From Rhododendron vialii (Eukaryota; Streptophyta; Magnoliopsida; Ericales; Ericaceae), in NCBI RefSeq assembly GCF_030253575.1, contig NC_080569.1, positions 4,899,501 through 4,963,500 of the forward strand: a stretch of 64,000 nt of DNA. Reading direction: 5' to 3'. Shown in pieces: positions 33,001-45,361 of the stretch (its first letter is position 1; each line of letters begins with the position of its first letter). A program made the position numbers and the translations under genes. The notes beneath the pieces are model-generated. The model was given only the letters and a program-made list of their open reading frames with translations, did not search any database and had not been told where the DNA came from.

Positions 33001-36000
33001 GACTGCTTCTGTATTGGGATCGGGCATGACACGTTATTCATTTTGGGGCACCAAACTTCTGGCTTTTCGGGTATGTTGAAGGGAAAATTTCTGTGAAATA
33101 TTGTTCTTAGTACTACAAATCATATGATTGAGTATCTCCTCTTTTTTAGGAGTTTAATTTTCGCAATCTCCAAATTACTCAAGAAAACCTCCAATTGTTA
33201 TAATAATAATTATTATACTCCAGTTCGTAGATAGATTGTGTCGTCTTTGTTGTAAATTTTTGTAATAGCGTCATGGTGTAGAGTAGTTACTTAATGTCTC
33301 AAATACTTTTCTCAACCTATTTTCTCATAACTATGAAATTGCAAAATGTGGGTACATCATCAAAGATGCAGAAACCATGGAGTTAATGAAATTTTAGTTG
33401 ATAGTTAAGCTGGTTCCAAAATGACAGCGAAGGTATGCTAGACTTACCAGTTATTTAGCCTTACCTCTTAAGAAGGAAATAGAACTTCATGCTAAAATAT
33501 GGGTATAGCAATAAGCAATCCATACAGCAAACTATTGAAAAACTCTAATGTAGAACTATCATTATGCATATTTTGCGGAGAAGAAATTGCACATTATTAT
33601 GTTGGTTTGGGTTGGACACAGAGGAAACTAATGGATTGTGGTCCTATCATGTCTGACTGGCTATTGATATGACTTACACTGCAGCTAAGCTGATAAGCAC
33701 AAACACTTAAAAGCTGGTAGTGTGTCTTTGTCCGACATGTGTCGGACACCGACACTCCTCGTACACTTCTGGACACACGTTCATTAAGTTTTTTTTTTTT
33801 TTTTTTCATGTCCACAATTATGGAATAAAAATCTTAATTCAAACACATTCGACACTGTTTCTACAATGTGTCCTGCAAGCTGTCCTGCAACGTGTCTGAC
33901 ACTTCAATGATGCGAATGACTAAGAAATAAGCGAGACCAGCACTTCTGTTTCGAAGCCACCACCACTGCATAAACACGTTAGGTATAAACCTAGCTTACT
34001 ATTCAAATCAATTAAGATTACTGCGAGGGCTTGCAATCCCCATCAATAATCACCCAGGGGATTATTGGGACTCATCGCTCGTGTATTTGTATAGACTATC
34101 TTAGGCTTGGCAAGAATCGTCTTGTCGGCACGACTGGTCCATCCTAACATAATCTATCTCATTCACTCGAATCGCAATCTAAGAAAACCATTGCATGAGT
34201 ATACTTCATAGCGCGAATATAATACAAAGATAGGTAGGAAATATTCAAACCAATTCATATAATGAAAGATTCGTTGTCATACAATCGAATTCAAATAGTA
34301 AACTTAGAATCAATTCAAGAGCATAGTTACTTGAATGGTTGCTTCTTCTACACCCTAGAGATTGGTCTAGCCACTCATGATGAGACGAGTCTTTGAAACT
34401 TCTGTCCCTCTATTCCTTACCCCAAATAATGAATGTGGTTATGTATTTATTGGAATAGGAGACTTCTTTCCAAAGATGCTAGGGTTTCAAGATATAACAG
34501 AGAAATTCGTGTAGAATTATTTCCAGCTCTTTAGGGTCATCTTGTGAGGCTGTTTTGACCTAGTCAAAATTGGGAAATTACTATTTCACGCAAAGTTGTA
34601 GCTCTTTAAATTAGCTTTCCAACCCAATTTGAATTGCCTCAAATGAATAAACCAATGTAAATTTATGGTCAAAACACAGAAAGTTGTCCTGTTTCACTTC
34701 CAACTTGGGAATCAAACTCTTGCTTTTTCTTTCCAAATTCGATTGGTGCATATTTTGTTGAATAATTGTGAATATCCATGACTTCTAAACCTTCTAGGAT
34801 TTTTTTTATTCTTCACTTGGACTTTACCATGTTGCAACCCGGTCCGTCTTTGTGTCCTTGAATCTCTAAATTAAAGTCCAATTCATGCAAACGGCTCCCC
34901 GGTGACCTATAATAACAAAATAGCCCAAAGTAATTCAAGTAACATGTACTAAGAACTTAAAAAATATAAATTAAGGGCCCCCCATGTATCGGCACTTATC
35001 AAACACTTGTCCCATACATTTTTTTCGTGTCCACAATTAGGAAATAAAAATCTTAAATCAAACACTTGTGCGACACTCTTTCTGCAACGTGTCCTGCAAC
35101 TTGTATAAAACTTCTTTGATGTGAATGACTAAGAAATACGTGTGATTGGCAATTCTGTGTCCGTGCTTCTTGGCACATAAGCAGTGTTTGCTGCAGTGTC
35201 AGTGTTACAGCCTATGAGTTTCCCGTATTAGAAGTTTTGTGCTACACGCAATGTCTTTAAATCTAAACTGTTAAGTGATAAAACCGGAGAAGAAAATGCC
35301 GGCTGACATAGCAAACCTATAAAACCGGGTCAAAAAAAATTGGGCCTTTTGTTTTTGGCAGTAGATATAACTCTACATCGCCGCTCAAATTATTACGGAC
35401 TTAAGTATCCGGGCAAGTTTTTAACTTCTCTAGCATATGTGGGATTGTAAGAGTTTTGGGGAGTGCTTTTATAGAACAAGAAAGCCTCACTTGTTTGATG
35501 TTTATTGATGTGGGATTTTGGTGCAGTAACTGTAAATTTAGAGCGTGTTTTTTGTCCTTTTAGCGTCCTCCAGTTTTAGTAGGGTCCTCCAGTCTATGAA
35601 TGGGTGTCTAGAGTTCTTGTCAGGTAGTTTTTGATCATTTTGAGAAAGATATTTGAGAGGTTCCCTAATTGTAATCAAATCACTGATCCTCCAAACGGCC
35701 GTCATCCCTAACCACCAAAAACTTGGGAATCCTTGGATGGGAACTGAACAGCTGCATATAAAGAACGTCTTTCAATCACATATTATGGACAATAAACAAG
35801 ACAAGTTATTTGTTTAAGTGCATCTAATATCTGTAGTATTTGTTATCTTCAACAAGTTTGTGACATAATTATGGTGTCATGTTTCAATTCTGGTTGAATT
35901 GTCCAGTTTTCAAATTTTGGCTATTCTCTATGCACAGCTTCTTTATGCTTTTGTGCCGAAAACAACTTTTGAAAATGATGAAGAGACTTATTTTTTAGTA

Positions 36001-39000
36001 TGCTTTTTGAATTTTTCTTTCTTGATGTTGAAAAGAAAATTCTGCTTTTTATTTAGCAACTTTACCATAAGTGCGGCTGCAACAAACACCTGCATATGTA
36101 TATTTTTTTGATTTTCGATACATCGATGGGTTATCAATTTAAGTATATATAGTTGGCAGCGTGTTTGAGTGATACTCAATCATACATCTTCTTGTATTAG
36201 CTAGGACTTGTATCAAATGTCAAACCGAATTTGCCAATTCAATAGGGATGACCCTAAATTTTTTGGGCTATACAATGAAATTTAAAATGACAAGACTCAA
36301 GGGCTAAGCTATGATTTGATCAATTCCAACTTTGGAAAGTTATGCTCTGGAGGGAATTATAATTACTACACTCTGTTTTTCAAGTAATGCTTACATTTGG
36401 CGAACAATTGTCCATTGATGATCCTTCTAATTAATTGAGCACTTGTATTGGTTATTTATTTCCTTTGTAAAACTTATGTCCATTGGCTTTTAGCATGTTC
36501 TTATTGGTACATTGGAGGGCATGGGAAACAAACTCTTGACCTCTAAGTGGGGAATGAAATTCTAGCCATTGCGCTTGCCATGATAGTTAATAGATTGATT
36601 ATCAACTATAAACATTAAGTAGATTTTGGTAAACTTGATATCAATTGAGGCCCAAGAGAAATGATATGTTACTGTTTTGGCAAGGATTAGGGTTATGCCT
36701 AAGTGGGGCTTCCATTTTTTGGTCAAAATTTGGGAGCCCAAAGCGACCACATTGGTCTTTGCAACTGTATGGGTCTGTTTTTGGTTAACCAAATCCAAAT
36801 ACTTTGCTTCCATTTAACAGATCAATGTAGGCCGGAACGGAGCGTCTGGCGGTGGACCTGCTTTTGATGAAAGAGGCAAATGTGTAGGATTGAAGCTTCA
36901 GTCCCAAGGCTACAAAAATGGTGATTTTGTACCTGTGGAAGTTATTAAGCACTTCATTCAAGACTATGACAAGAATGGAGCATATACTGGTATGCTTGGA
37001 TTTTCCAACTTCTTGTAATGGGCAACAGTGACTATACTACATCGCTAACCATGTAATTCATGTATTGTTGCATACATGTTTGGGCACTGTCTCGTAGGTT
37101 GGCTTGGTGAAATAGATTTCTGTGAAGATGCGGACTACCTACTCCTAGACAAAAAGAAAGGCCCATTGTTCGAGTCTACATAGACGTGATAAGTAGAAAT
37201 TAAATTTAAAATTGCCCTATAATTTAAAGAACTCTTCAATCAAAACATAAAAGCTCTTAAAAATCTATACGGTTGAATAAAACTTTGATTGAATAAAATG
37301 AGGAACCTCTATGTGGTTAAGTAACAAATGCGGGAAAAGCCTGTCTCTTCCTTGCTCGCTCTCGTAGACGTTGCAATACTCTCAGAGCGTGTGGAATACT
37401 CTCTTTCTTGGTTTTTATCTAAAGTATTTTGGCGTTTGAAACTTCCCTAGAGTAATCAAACGTAACTAGCTGGTTTAATCAAAATGGATTCTTGGTAACA
37501 TGGGGGCTAAAGAAAGAAAGAAATGTACAAATTCATATTAGATTAGGTGCGTAATAATATTTTTAAAATCTTAAATTAAATAAGTGAAATGGAAAACCCT
37601 TTATCTATTCGCCTATTCCACTGGATATTACGAAGCCTCCTCATGTATGACATGATTTGAATCTAAGCACAGAAGAGATTCTCTCTTAACTGGTCCATCC
37701 TTCATACGGTTTTTGCACGGACGGTAGTTGGAATTAGCGGCTCTCCTAGGTTCTCTCATCTGGGATCCCTAAGGAAGACGATCAAGTTGGTCCTTGCTTT
37801 TTGAGAAGCCGCTTTTATATAATTTAGGCTATGAGGTTGGAAAATTCATGGACCAACACCATATAGACGCCGATTTACTCGCCTTCTGAGATAAAATCCT
37901 ATTCTCTCCTATCTCCCTATACGCTCTTCTGGCCTTCACAAGCTTCTTCTCTCATTGCCTTAAAAGTTGTGGCACCCCGCCCCTCTAATTAGCATAGACT
38001 TTCAACGCAGCTTCCTCCATGTTTTTTTAGATATTCTATTGTGAATTATATGATGAGTATGACTTATGTATTTTTCTTTGATGTGGAAATGTAACAGTGG
38101 TTATATTGTCTTTATAAAATCGGCCCTTACGATTCATAATCATACTTAGATATTCTATTGTGAATTATATGATGATTCTGTTGTGAATTATATGATGATT
38201 ATGACTTATGTATTTTTCTTTGATGTGGAAACGTAACAGTGGTTATATTGTCTTTATGAAATCGGCCCTTACGATTCATAATCAATCATACATAAGATTA
38301 CAAGATTCAGCTATCTAGAGTAATAAGAATTCCATTTGGGCTCACCGTAGGCACCTTATCGGTTAGAATGGGATGGATGTGCTTTGTCTAGACCTTACTG
38401 GGAGGATGGTGTCAAAATCGCTCCCATGTCTAGCCTAACTCTACTAATAAGCGGCTTTAGGGCCGATCAAATAGCTTCTGGTCCTTTGGCCTCTATATGA
38501 AGGTCCACCTTTTACTAATACTGAGGGTTTAGTGATCCCATCTATCTATTTGTATCTAATGCCAGCATTGCTACACCTTATTTCTTTGTTCCTTCCCTTA
38601 AATTGTGTGTTTGGTTCTTCAAATTCTTAACATTCTAAGCATCCCCATTCGTATCTTCAAAATACAGGACTCCCACTACTCAGCATCAAGTGGCAAGAGA
38701 TGGAAAATCCTTATCTGCGTATGTTAATGAAGATGGAACATGATGAACAAGGCGTCCTTATTACAGAAGTCAATCCAAACTATCCAGAATCTGTGATTCT
38801 AAAACCAAATGATGTTATTCTCAGCATCGATGGGATTAACATTAATAATGATGGAACAGGTAAATCTTTTGTCCTGTTTTCCCCTTTGTTTTATGCAAGA
38901 TTTGATCCTCAAACATCTCTATATTTATGCTCTACTTGCAATTGATTTTCAGTTCCATTTTTAAGAGGACAGCAGATAGAATTCAGTTATCTTATTGGTA

Positions 39001-41895
39001 AAAAATATAAGGGCGATAAGGTTGTTATTAAAGTGCGCCGAGGTTCAGAGATATGTGAATTCATTACAGAACTTGCAACACACAAACAATTCGTCCCAGC
39101 CAACATAATTGGGAGGCCTGTTCGGTATTACATTATTGGAGGATTTGTTTTCACAACTCTTTCTTTTCCATGTATGGAAGTTATGGTGAGTAGTTCACTT
39201 AGATATCTTGTGGTAGCTCTTTTGATAAAACTTAGAATATTATTTCATTAATCGGTTTTGCTTTATAATTGGTATGGAATGTTCCTAACCGTTGTGCTTT
39301 CTTTTCTTGTATTTATTAAAAACTTATTACCCTAGGATGATAGGTACTACAATGATAATGAGAAGTTCGAAGATTGTAATGAGAGGCCAGACGATGACAA
39401 GCTTTTATTCCAGGCTTTATACGAAGAGCCTGTTGTGCTTCTTCAGGTCTCCTTTGTTCATTTCTGTTTATTCTTCTCATGTGTTGTGAAAATTTATTGT
39501 ATTCACAAATTGAATCAGAATGTATTTAGGCGAGAGAGTGGCTGAACCCACAAGGACTTCTGTTTTGTAGCAAAATGACGTCACTTTAAAGACACTAATC
39601 GGCGTGTCCCCATGTTGATAGGGGGACAAGGAGACACTCCGAGGACTCAGGCAAAAAACATATGTCTATTAAAGTTAATTATTTTTTTAAAGGGACACGG
39701 CAGAGACCTATATAAGGACCCAACAAAGGTTAAAACACAATTATTTTAAATTTTGGGAGGTAAATGTGAATTACTCCAAATATTGTGGTTTAAAAGTGAA
39801 ATATTATGTGTATACGATGTACATGTGATGCTTGTTTATGTATATTAGTGCTTTATGCTTCTATCGATACCTATGTTTCCACTGGTTTAAAAAATAATTA
39901 TTGCTTTGTTGTTGTTGTGTCCCCTGCCATGTCCGTGTCTTAGTGGTTGTATCCGTATCTGTGCTTCATAGCAAGTGATGATGAAAGATATCAAAATTTG
40001 ACATATTATGATAGTTCTTACAATTATTCATGTTAAATTCGAATTCGATAAGGATTTCTTAAGGATTCTGAGCCATGTCCATGTCATGTTTTTGAAGGAT
40101 TTCTTGAGTCCCATGACAGCTATATTCTTCATAACTTATCTTATCTTATCTATTATATAAGTTGGGAGGTATACTTGTGGATATATATATATCAGTCTGT
40201 ATCCCATGAGGGGTCCTCATTTTAGTTAAATTGCGGTCCTCCACATTGTAGTTAAAATGCGGTCCTCATCCGTGTGTGTGTGTATATATACACACACACA
40301 CATATGGGACTGGTTCTACCCACACAAATTTTTTCACAATTTTTGACACAATGTCAATCATTTATTTCAATGGCCGAGATTAGAAAACACTCCCCCCCCC
40401 CCCCCCCCCCCATCTCCTCACCTAAATCCCTCCCTCCCTCCTTCCCCACCGCACAAACCCCCCCCCCCCCCCACCCCCGGAGCATCTCCGGCCAGCTCTT
40501 CCATCTCCGGTGACCTCATAGTTTGGAGCCTTTCAGGTCATATTTTGATGATCTAAAAACATTTCAATTTGTTTAAAACATGTTTTTAAATATACCTGTG
40601 AGAAAACAGCTCAAATATTTGTATATAATATATATATACACACACACGTACATGGCAATAGAGTTATATATATGGGATTGAACCTATCCTCAATGTGTCA
40701 ATGTCCTATTTTTTGGATAAATAGCAAATCAGCGTGCCCATGTCGTATTCGTGTCTCGTGTCTGTATCTGTGCTTCTTAGCCTTTAGCCATGAGCTTGTA
40801 GTCTAGTCCAAAGTTTTGTAGCTACCAATTACTTAATAACCCATCTAGGCTAGCCAACATGTGGGTCATGCAAACCATATGCGTTGGCAACTTTGCTGAT
40901 AGCTTTGACGATATATTAGCAATTATCATGTTTTCTTTCATAATCAACAATTGTGTGCAGATCCAAAAAAACAAATCAACAATTGTGTATGGATGTCAAA
41001 AAGATAATTATATTAACGTATCGAGCACTACTTAAGAACCTAGAAATCAATTTGGGACGTAATTATCAATTATTATGCTTATTAGGTAGCTTTAGGGGCA
41101 CAGTGGTGCTAAGCAATACATATTGGTCATCCTTAATCGTTTTTTAAGGTTTTGGCGAATATATATCTTTAGGGTAAGCAAGCATGAATATATTGGTCTG
41201 TTGTACTTATTTTTGGAGTGTGAATATGTTTGTCAGGTGCTTAAAGCTGACATCAATGCTGGGTATGAGACGGAGTTTACACTGCAAAATCAGGTTTGGA
41301 AATTTGTGCCACTTTCAAATTATGAACGAAACAAACCATTGATGCTAATTTGCTCATAAATGCTTCTTTTGCTTATTTCAATGTAGGTTCTCATCACTTT
41401 CAATGATAAGCCTGTTGAGGGACTAAATAGCTTGGTCAGTATGATAGAGACTTCTAATGAAGATTTCATGAAGTTCGCATTTGGAAACAAGAAGGTGGAC
41501 CCCTTTCCATTTTTGTTCTTAATTTTTCAGCGAAGACCTCCTAATTTTATCATCAATTTTTCGTCTTTTGGATTTTTTTCCCTTTTGGTGGGATCAAGAA
41601 ACCGGAGCGATTGTTTTGTCTGCGTCATTCTTGTTGCCTTTTTTGTGTTATGACAATTGACAACCCTATAATTACCATATCCATGACTAATTGTTGATCT
41701 TGATTTAACCATCTTATTAACATTGACAAGTTTGTTTTGGTCATTTTTGTGCAGACTCTGGTATTGCCGACAAACATTGCCAGATCAAGAACTCCGGATA
41801 TCCTTAAAGCACACTCTATAAGTTGTGCTATGTCTGATGATCTGAAGGAATTAGTGAAGTTGACTCGAGGTGAAGAAAGTCCCATAAATATCTGA
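30046..41895 (+). CDS. Deg/HtrA-like S1C family protein, copy 2 (catalytic Ser lost)
   Basis: Ten exons: 30046-30462, 31394-31628, 32871-33070, 36821-36989, 38668-38859, 38953-39185, 39336-39446, 41237-41293, 41387-41494, 41755-41895, giving 620 residues with all GT-AG junctions in phase. The architecture equals copy 1: presequence, trypsin-like domain, PDZ1, PDZ2-like end. His185 (TTAHSV) and Asp216 (ECDLAIL) are kept. The serine motif reads ASGGGPAF, with Gly294 at the nucleophile position and a Ser one residue earlier. Differences from copy 1 include small serine-rich indels near the N-terminus, a 7-residue insertion in exon 7 (EKFEDCN), and a C-terminus longer by 8 residues (RGEESPINI) because the copy 1 stop TGA is CGA here. 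Both copies being open suggests selection or very recent duplication. Confidence 0.88.
30925..31340. mobile_element. Insertion in intron 1 of copy 2 with foldback core
   Basis: Absent from the equivalent position of unit 1. The core (about 31040-31210) is palindromic: GGCATTCGATGTGTGTAGGG faces CCCTACACACATTGGATGCC, and AATAGGGTGTTTGG faces AAACACCCTATTTT. The GC-rich right part contains GGCCGTCCGGTGTCCGGAGG. The exact borders and duplication are not resolved. Confidence 0.55.
33491..34604. other. 1.1 kb of intron 3 present only in unit 2
   Basis: Unit 1 joins AATAGAACTTC directly to AAATTAGCTTTCC. In unit 2 about 1.1 kb intervenes, ending AAGTTGTAGCTCTTTAAATT just before the shared AGCTTTCC. 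The right-hand sequence reads smoothly into the shared part, which suggests unit 1 lost the segment. It contains a second copy of the GTGTCCTGCAA-type motif also found at 20.69 and 35.08 kb. No gene is seen. Confidence 0.55.
38029..38291. repeat. Tandem repeat in intron 4 of copy 2
   Basis: Counterpart of 23973-24218, with the same AGATATTCTATTGTGAATTA unit, a 4-bp deletion between repeats and an extra GATGATT(C/A)TG-type partial repeat. It shows that the array keeps changing length after duplication. Confidence 0.75.
40110..40300. other. Segment in intron 7 present only in unit 2
   Basis: Unit 1 passes directly from CTTGAGTGCC to ACACACATATGGGAC. Unit 2 has about 180 extra bp holding two GGTCCTCA-type direct repeats with GTTAAA(T/A)TGCGGTCCTC, a TATATATATA run and a (GT)n/(AC)n palindrome (TGTGTGTATATATACACACA). 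Long C runs follow in the shared part (near 40393-40410 and 40458-40472), and they are longer than in unit 1. Confidence 0.5.
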
Positions 41896-42472
41896 AATTT
41901 GAATGGTTTTGAGTAGTAACGTTGTTCAGTTACCATTCAGTGCATTCTTTTCAGCAATGCTTTCCAGTTCCATTCTCTTTAAAAGGTTGAGCTAACTTGT
42001 GGTGGCAATATCATATAGGAGTCAGTCAAGTTGTGAGATGTTGTGGGTGTTTGTTCTTGGATGACTTTTGGTTTTTACTAGGGCATGAGCTTTTCCAAAA
42101 TATGCATAACTGCATTGGGCGTTGACTATCCACCCTTGTGAACCTAATTTAGATTACCTGTGTATATTCATCTCAAGACCGTCATTGTATCTGAAAGTTG
42201 TTTGATGGTTCGATTTTAGAAAATGGGCATCTGTGATTTTAGGATATGCTTCTGGAAGTGGGGTAAGTTTCTGGTTGTATGACTGTTCCCTGCAGTTCCG
42301 ATAGTATCCTGGGAATTATTTCTATCTCATCCTTGCCACTTTAGGCATAGTTGGAGATGGCATGGGTGCATATGTTACTTTTGACAAAATGTGCAGACTA
42401 GTATTGAGACCGAGTTACTTGATACTGAGTTGGTAAGTAGGCTACATAGCCCCTTGTTCGCGTACTTGTTAA

Positions 42473-44375
42473 ACATTATTTCGTCTACCAAAAAGTGTTA
42501 CTGGTTCATGAACTTGAATGTTTTTCCCATGACGAATGCATGCACAAACTTCTTTCTAGGCTTGCACTGCCTATAATTTTCTTGCATGTATCTCTTGCAA
42601 TTTTGTTATATTTCTTATTTTCATTTTTGTTGTCCTTGACAACAATTTTGTCTATTGGAGGCCTTGTTATGCCAATGTGTATTAATGTCCGGAAAGATTG
42701 ATGCTTTTATAAATGCAGTATGTTTTTCCATTTTCATTTATGTATAGCCTATGTATCTAGGAATAGATGCGGTATTTAACTTCTTTATTTCCACACCTAT
42801 ATATAAGGAGTTAGCCAAGAAGGCTTCCCTTTTGCCCAAAATCGACAAAAGTGCCCCTGGGTTTTTGAGACTAGTGTTGGCTGTTCAGGGGTACTGTGGA
42901 CTTTTCATGTTTTCTGATTGAGTCCACAAAAGTGCCCCTGGGTTTTAGAGACTAGTGTTGGCTGTTCAGGGGTACTGTGGACTTTTCATGTTTTCCGATT
43001 GAGTCCCTTTTCTGTGTTTGTTTTGTCAGAGTCTCGAAGGGCATTTTGGGCAGACAAAAAAATGGATATGAATGTTTACTGTTCTTGTGGCATGAGACTG
43101 TTCTTGCGGCGTAAACAGGTACATATTCTCAAAGAAGAATGAATTTCTAGTTTTCGAAATCTCATCGCTCATATGGAGGAAGAACTGAGTAAAAATCATG
43201 TCTCTTGGCAAATCAATGGCTTCCGAGTAAGACCTCGATGACGGCGAAGATGACAACGACGAAACAGTGTTGAGCGAGATCGATTTGGATAAAGAGTTTG
43301 TCTTCAAGAGCCCTCATCGAGTGAGTTCTTGGTCCACATCTATTTCTCAATCTAAGGCTAAGTTTTTATTTTTAGTTTTTGCATCACAGCGAAAGCAATT
43401 TGAGTCGATCATTAACATTGGTTCATCCGAATTAGAATTCCCAGCGCAAGCAATTTTAATGTTTATCGGCTTTTCATTTTGAGTCAATTATTAACATACA
43501 TGCCAATTTGGAAAATAACTTAAATTACTCTCATCATACTAGGCTTATCTTGCAATACCTGTTTTGACGTCGCAAAACATACGAATCAAAAATTTCTATA
43601 TCAGACAAAGTTGTGGCACTTGGAATTTACTTTCTAATAACTCCACTTAAATCAAATCAAACAAATAGCCAAGTAGATGTCGCACTCTGAATCTCCCCCA
43701 TGAGACGAAGGATTAACGGAAGAAAATTTTCATTTATAGTGCGACGAAAATGCCATTTTTATTATCAAACTGGATTAGAACAACTGAGACTAGCTTTTTA
43801 AAGATTTAAGAGTTGCCACTTAACATGAAACCAGGTGTGTTAAGTCACCTCCGAATGCAAAAAAGTATGCATTCGGCGGGGGGGTTTGCTTTTGAAAATA
43901 TTTTGCTTTGCCATGCCAAAATGTGACTCTTCTTGCTTTTGGTTTGTGAAGACAAAGATTGAGTTCGGAAATTTACTATTACGTGTAAAGTCGAAGGTGA
44001 CACCTTACCCCGCCCTTTCGGTACTAACTTCTCAATCTTAACATTTTTAAGAAAACAGGCCCTGTCGGGAAATGAAAGGTAGGAAATATATTAACTGGTA
44101 CGAACAGTGCAACGAGAGATATGCTAAAAATCAAAAGAAAAAGTTCACTAATTGAATAAAGCTAGAATTTTGATAGCAGATAAGGGGGAGCCTATCTGAA
44201 GATACTACATCACTAATTTATGTCACTGAATCGAAATATACTAGGCTCAACTTTATCAAATTATCAAAGATAGCAAAGCTGGCATTTTGAGGCACCAAAT
44301 AAAGGGAGTTGATGATGGCTCAAACCATACCCAAGTCCAATACCCCGTTTGCTTCAAAATACTAATTAAATTATT
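42473..44375. other. Region after the tandem array, with an exon-like fragment
   Basis: No complete gene is seen. An 81-bp tandem duplication lies at 42845-43006. Near 43214-43320 a plus-strand frame starting ATGGCTTCCGAG meets an immediate TAA, then stays open through an acidic DLDDGEDDNDETVLSEIDLD segment to CATCGA followed by GTGAGT. It could be a broken first exon of an unrecognised gene. The rest has repeat-like blocks (GAGTTGCCACTTAACATG) without a recognisable frame. Confidence 0.35.
42845..43006. repeat. Two-copy tandem repeat, 81-bp period
   Basis: ACAAAAGTGCCCCTGGGTTT through GTGGACTTTTCATGTTTTC is repeated head to tail with one deleted T and one substitution, indicating a recent duplication. 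Confidence 0.88.
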
Positions 44376-45275
44376 GGGCAAATTTCAGTTTGACCCCTCG
44401 TGGTTTGGGCCGGGTGCGGATACACCCCTCCCCCTTTGAATATCACCACATAACACCCTGTGGTTTGTGGACTGATATGCACAGTTAGAGTTCCCATCTA
44501 ATTTAACGGGAGGTGTGATTCACTCGCCTATTTTGAGAGTGATTGTGAGTATGACAATAATTTTAAAACAAAACACCCTAACCTATCCCCAAAATTACAC
44601 AAGTGCCATCCTACCCACCTCCATCTTCTTCATCTAAACTAGTGTAAACCCAAACCCTTACCCCATGGACCAACATCCACACCACAACAGCCAGCAGCAA
44701 CAGCGGTCGGGTAAAGAGAACCACACCACAACAGCCGCTTGATAAATCCTAAGCCATTAGGCAGAAGACCGGTTCCACCCAGGAGAGCAACCGACGGGTA
44801 ACCAAAACGCCCAAACATCTCCCCCACCTGTCGCCGAGATCCACCAAATTAACAAATTAATCTTGCAATCCATCATTACACGCCAAGTCCAAAATTAGAG
44901 AACTCATTAATACTGCAAATCTATACATGACACGCCATTATATGCCTAATTAATTCAGCTGTAACAAAAATATTCTCGTAAATTACAGTGAGCGCCAAGA
45001 ATCTACGCAGTGATCTCAAATCAAGAGGTCAGTGGCCCGAGTACATTTCATATCGTTTAGCTCCGGCTACACCATCGTTCTTGTGGTGAACCGGGGACTG
45101 GGTATGACCATGGCGATGATGGTGATAATTTCCAGGACTCTGTTGGTGCCTCTGGGCCGTTTGCTTCTGCTTCGCGCTGGCTTTCAACTCCTTGGGAGAA
45201 ACTTATCCCGAAGAGAGTGATCTGTTGAATTCAAGAAATTGAGACAGTGGTGTGGAACGGAGAAGCAGACTGAGT

Positions 45276-45361
<86 letters not shown>

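Larger units (their letters stand above)
28125..42472 (+). repeat. Tandem duplication unit 2 (Deg-like gene copy 2)
   Basis: Collinear with unit 1. Similarity at its right edge stops after CGCGTACTTGTTAA, precisely where unit 1 joins unit 2, which confirms a two-unit array ending here. It is ~2.8 kb longer because of a MULE with a nested hAT MITE, a foldback in intron 1, and ~1.1 kb in intron 3 missing from unit 1. Confidence 0.9.
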
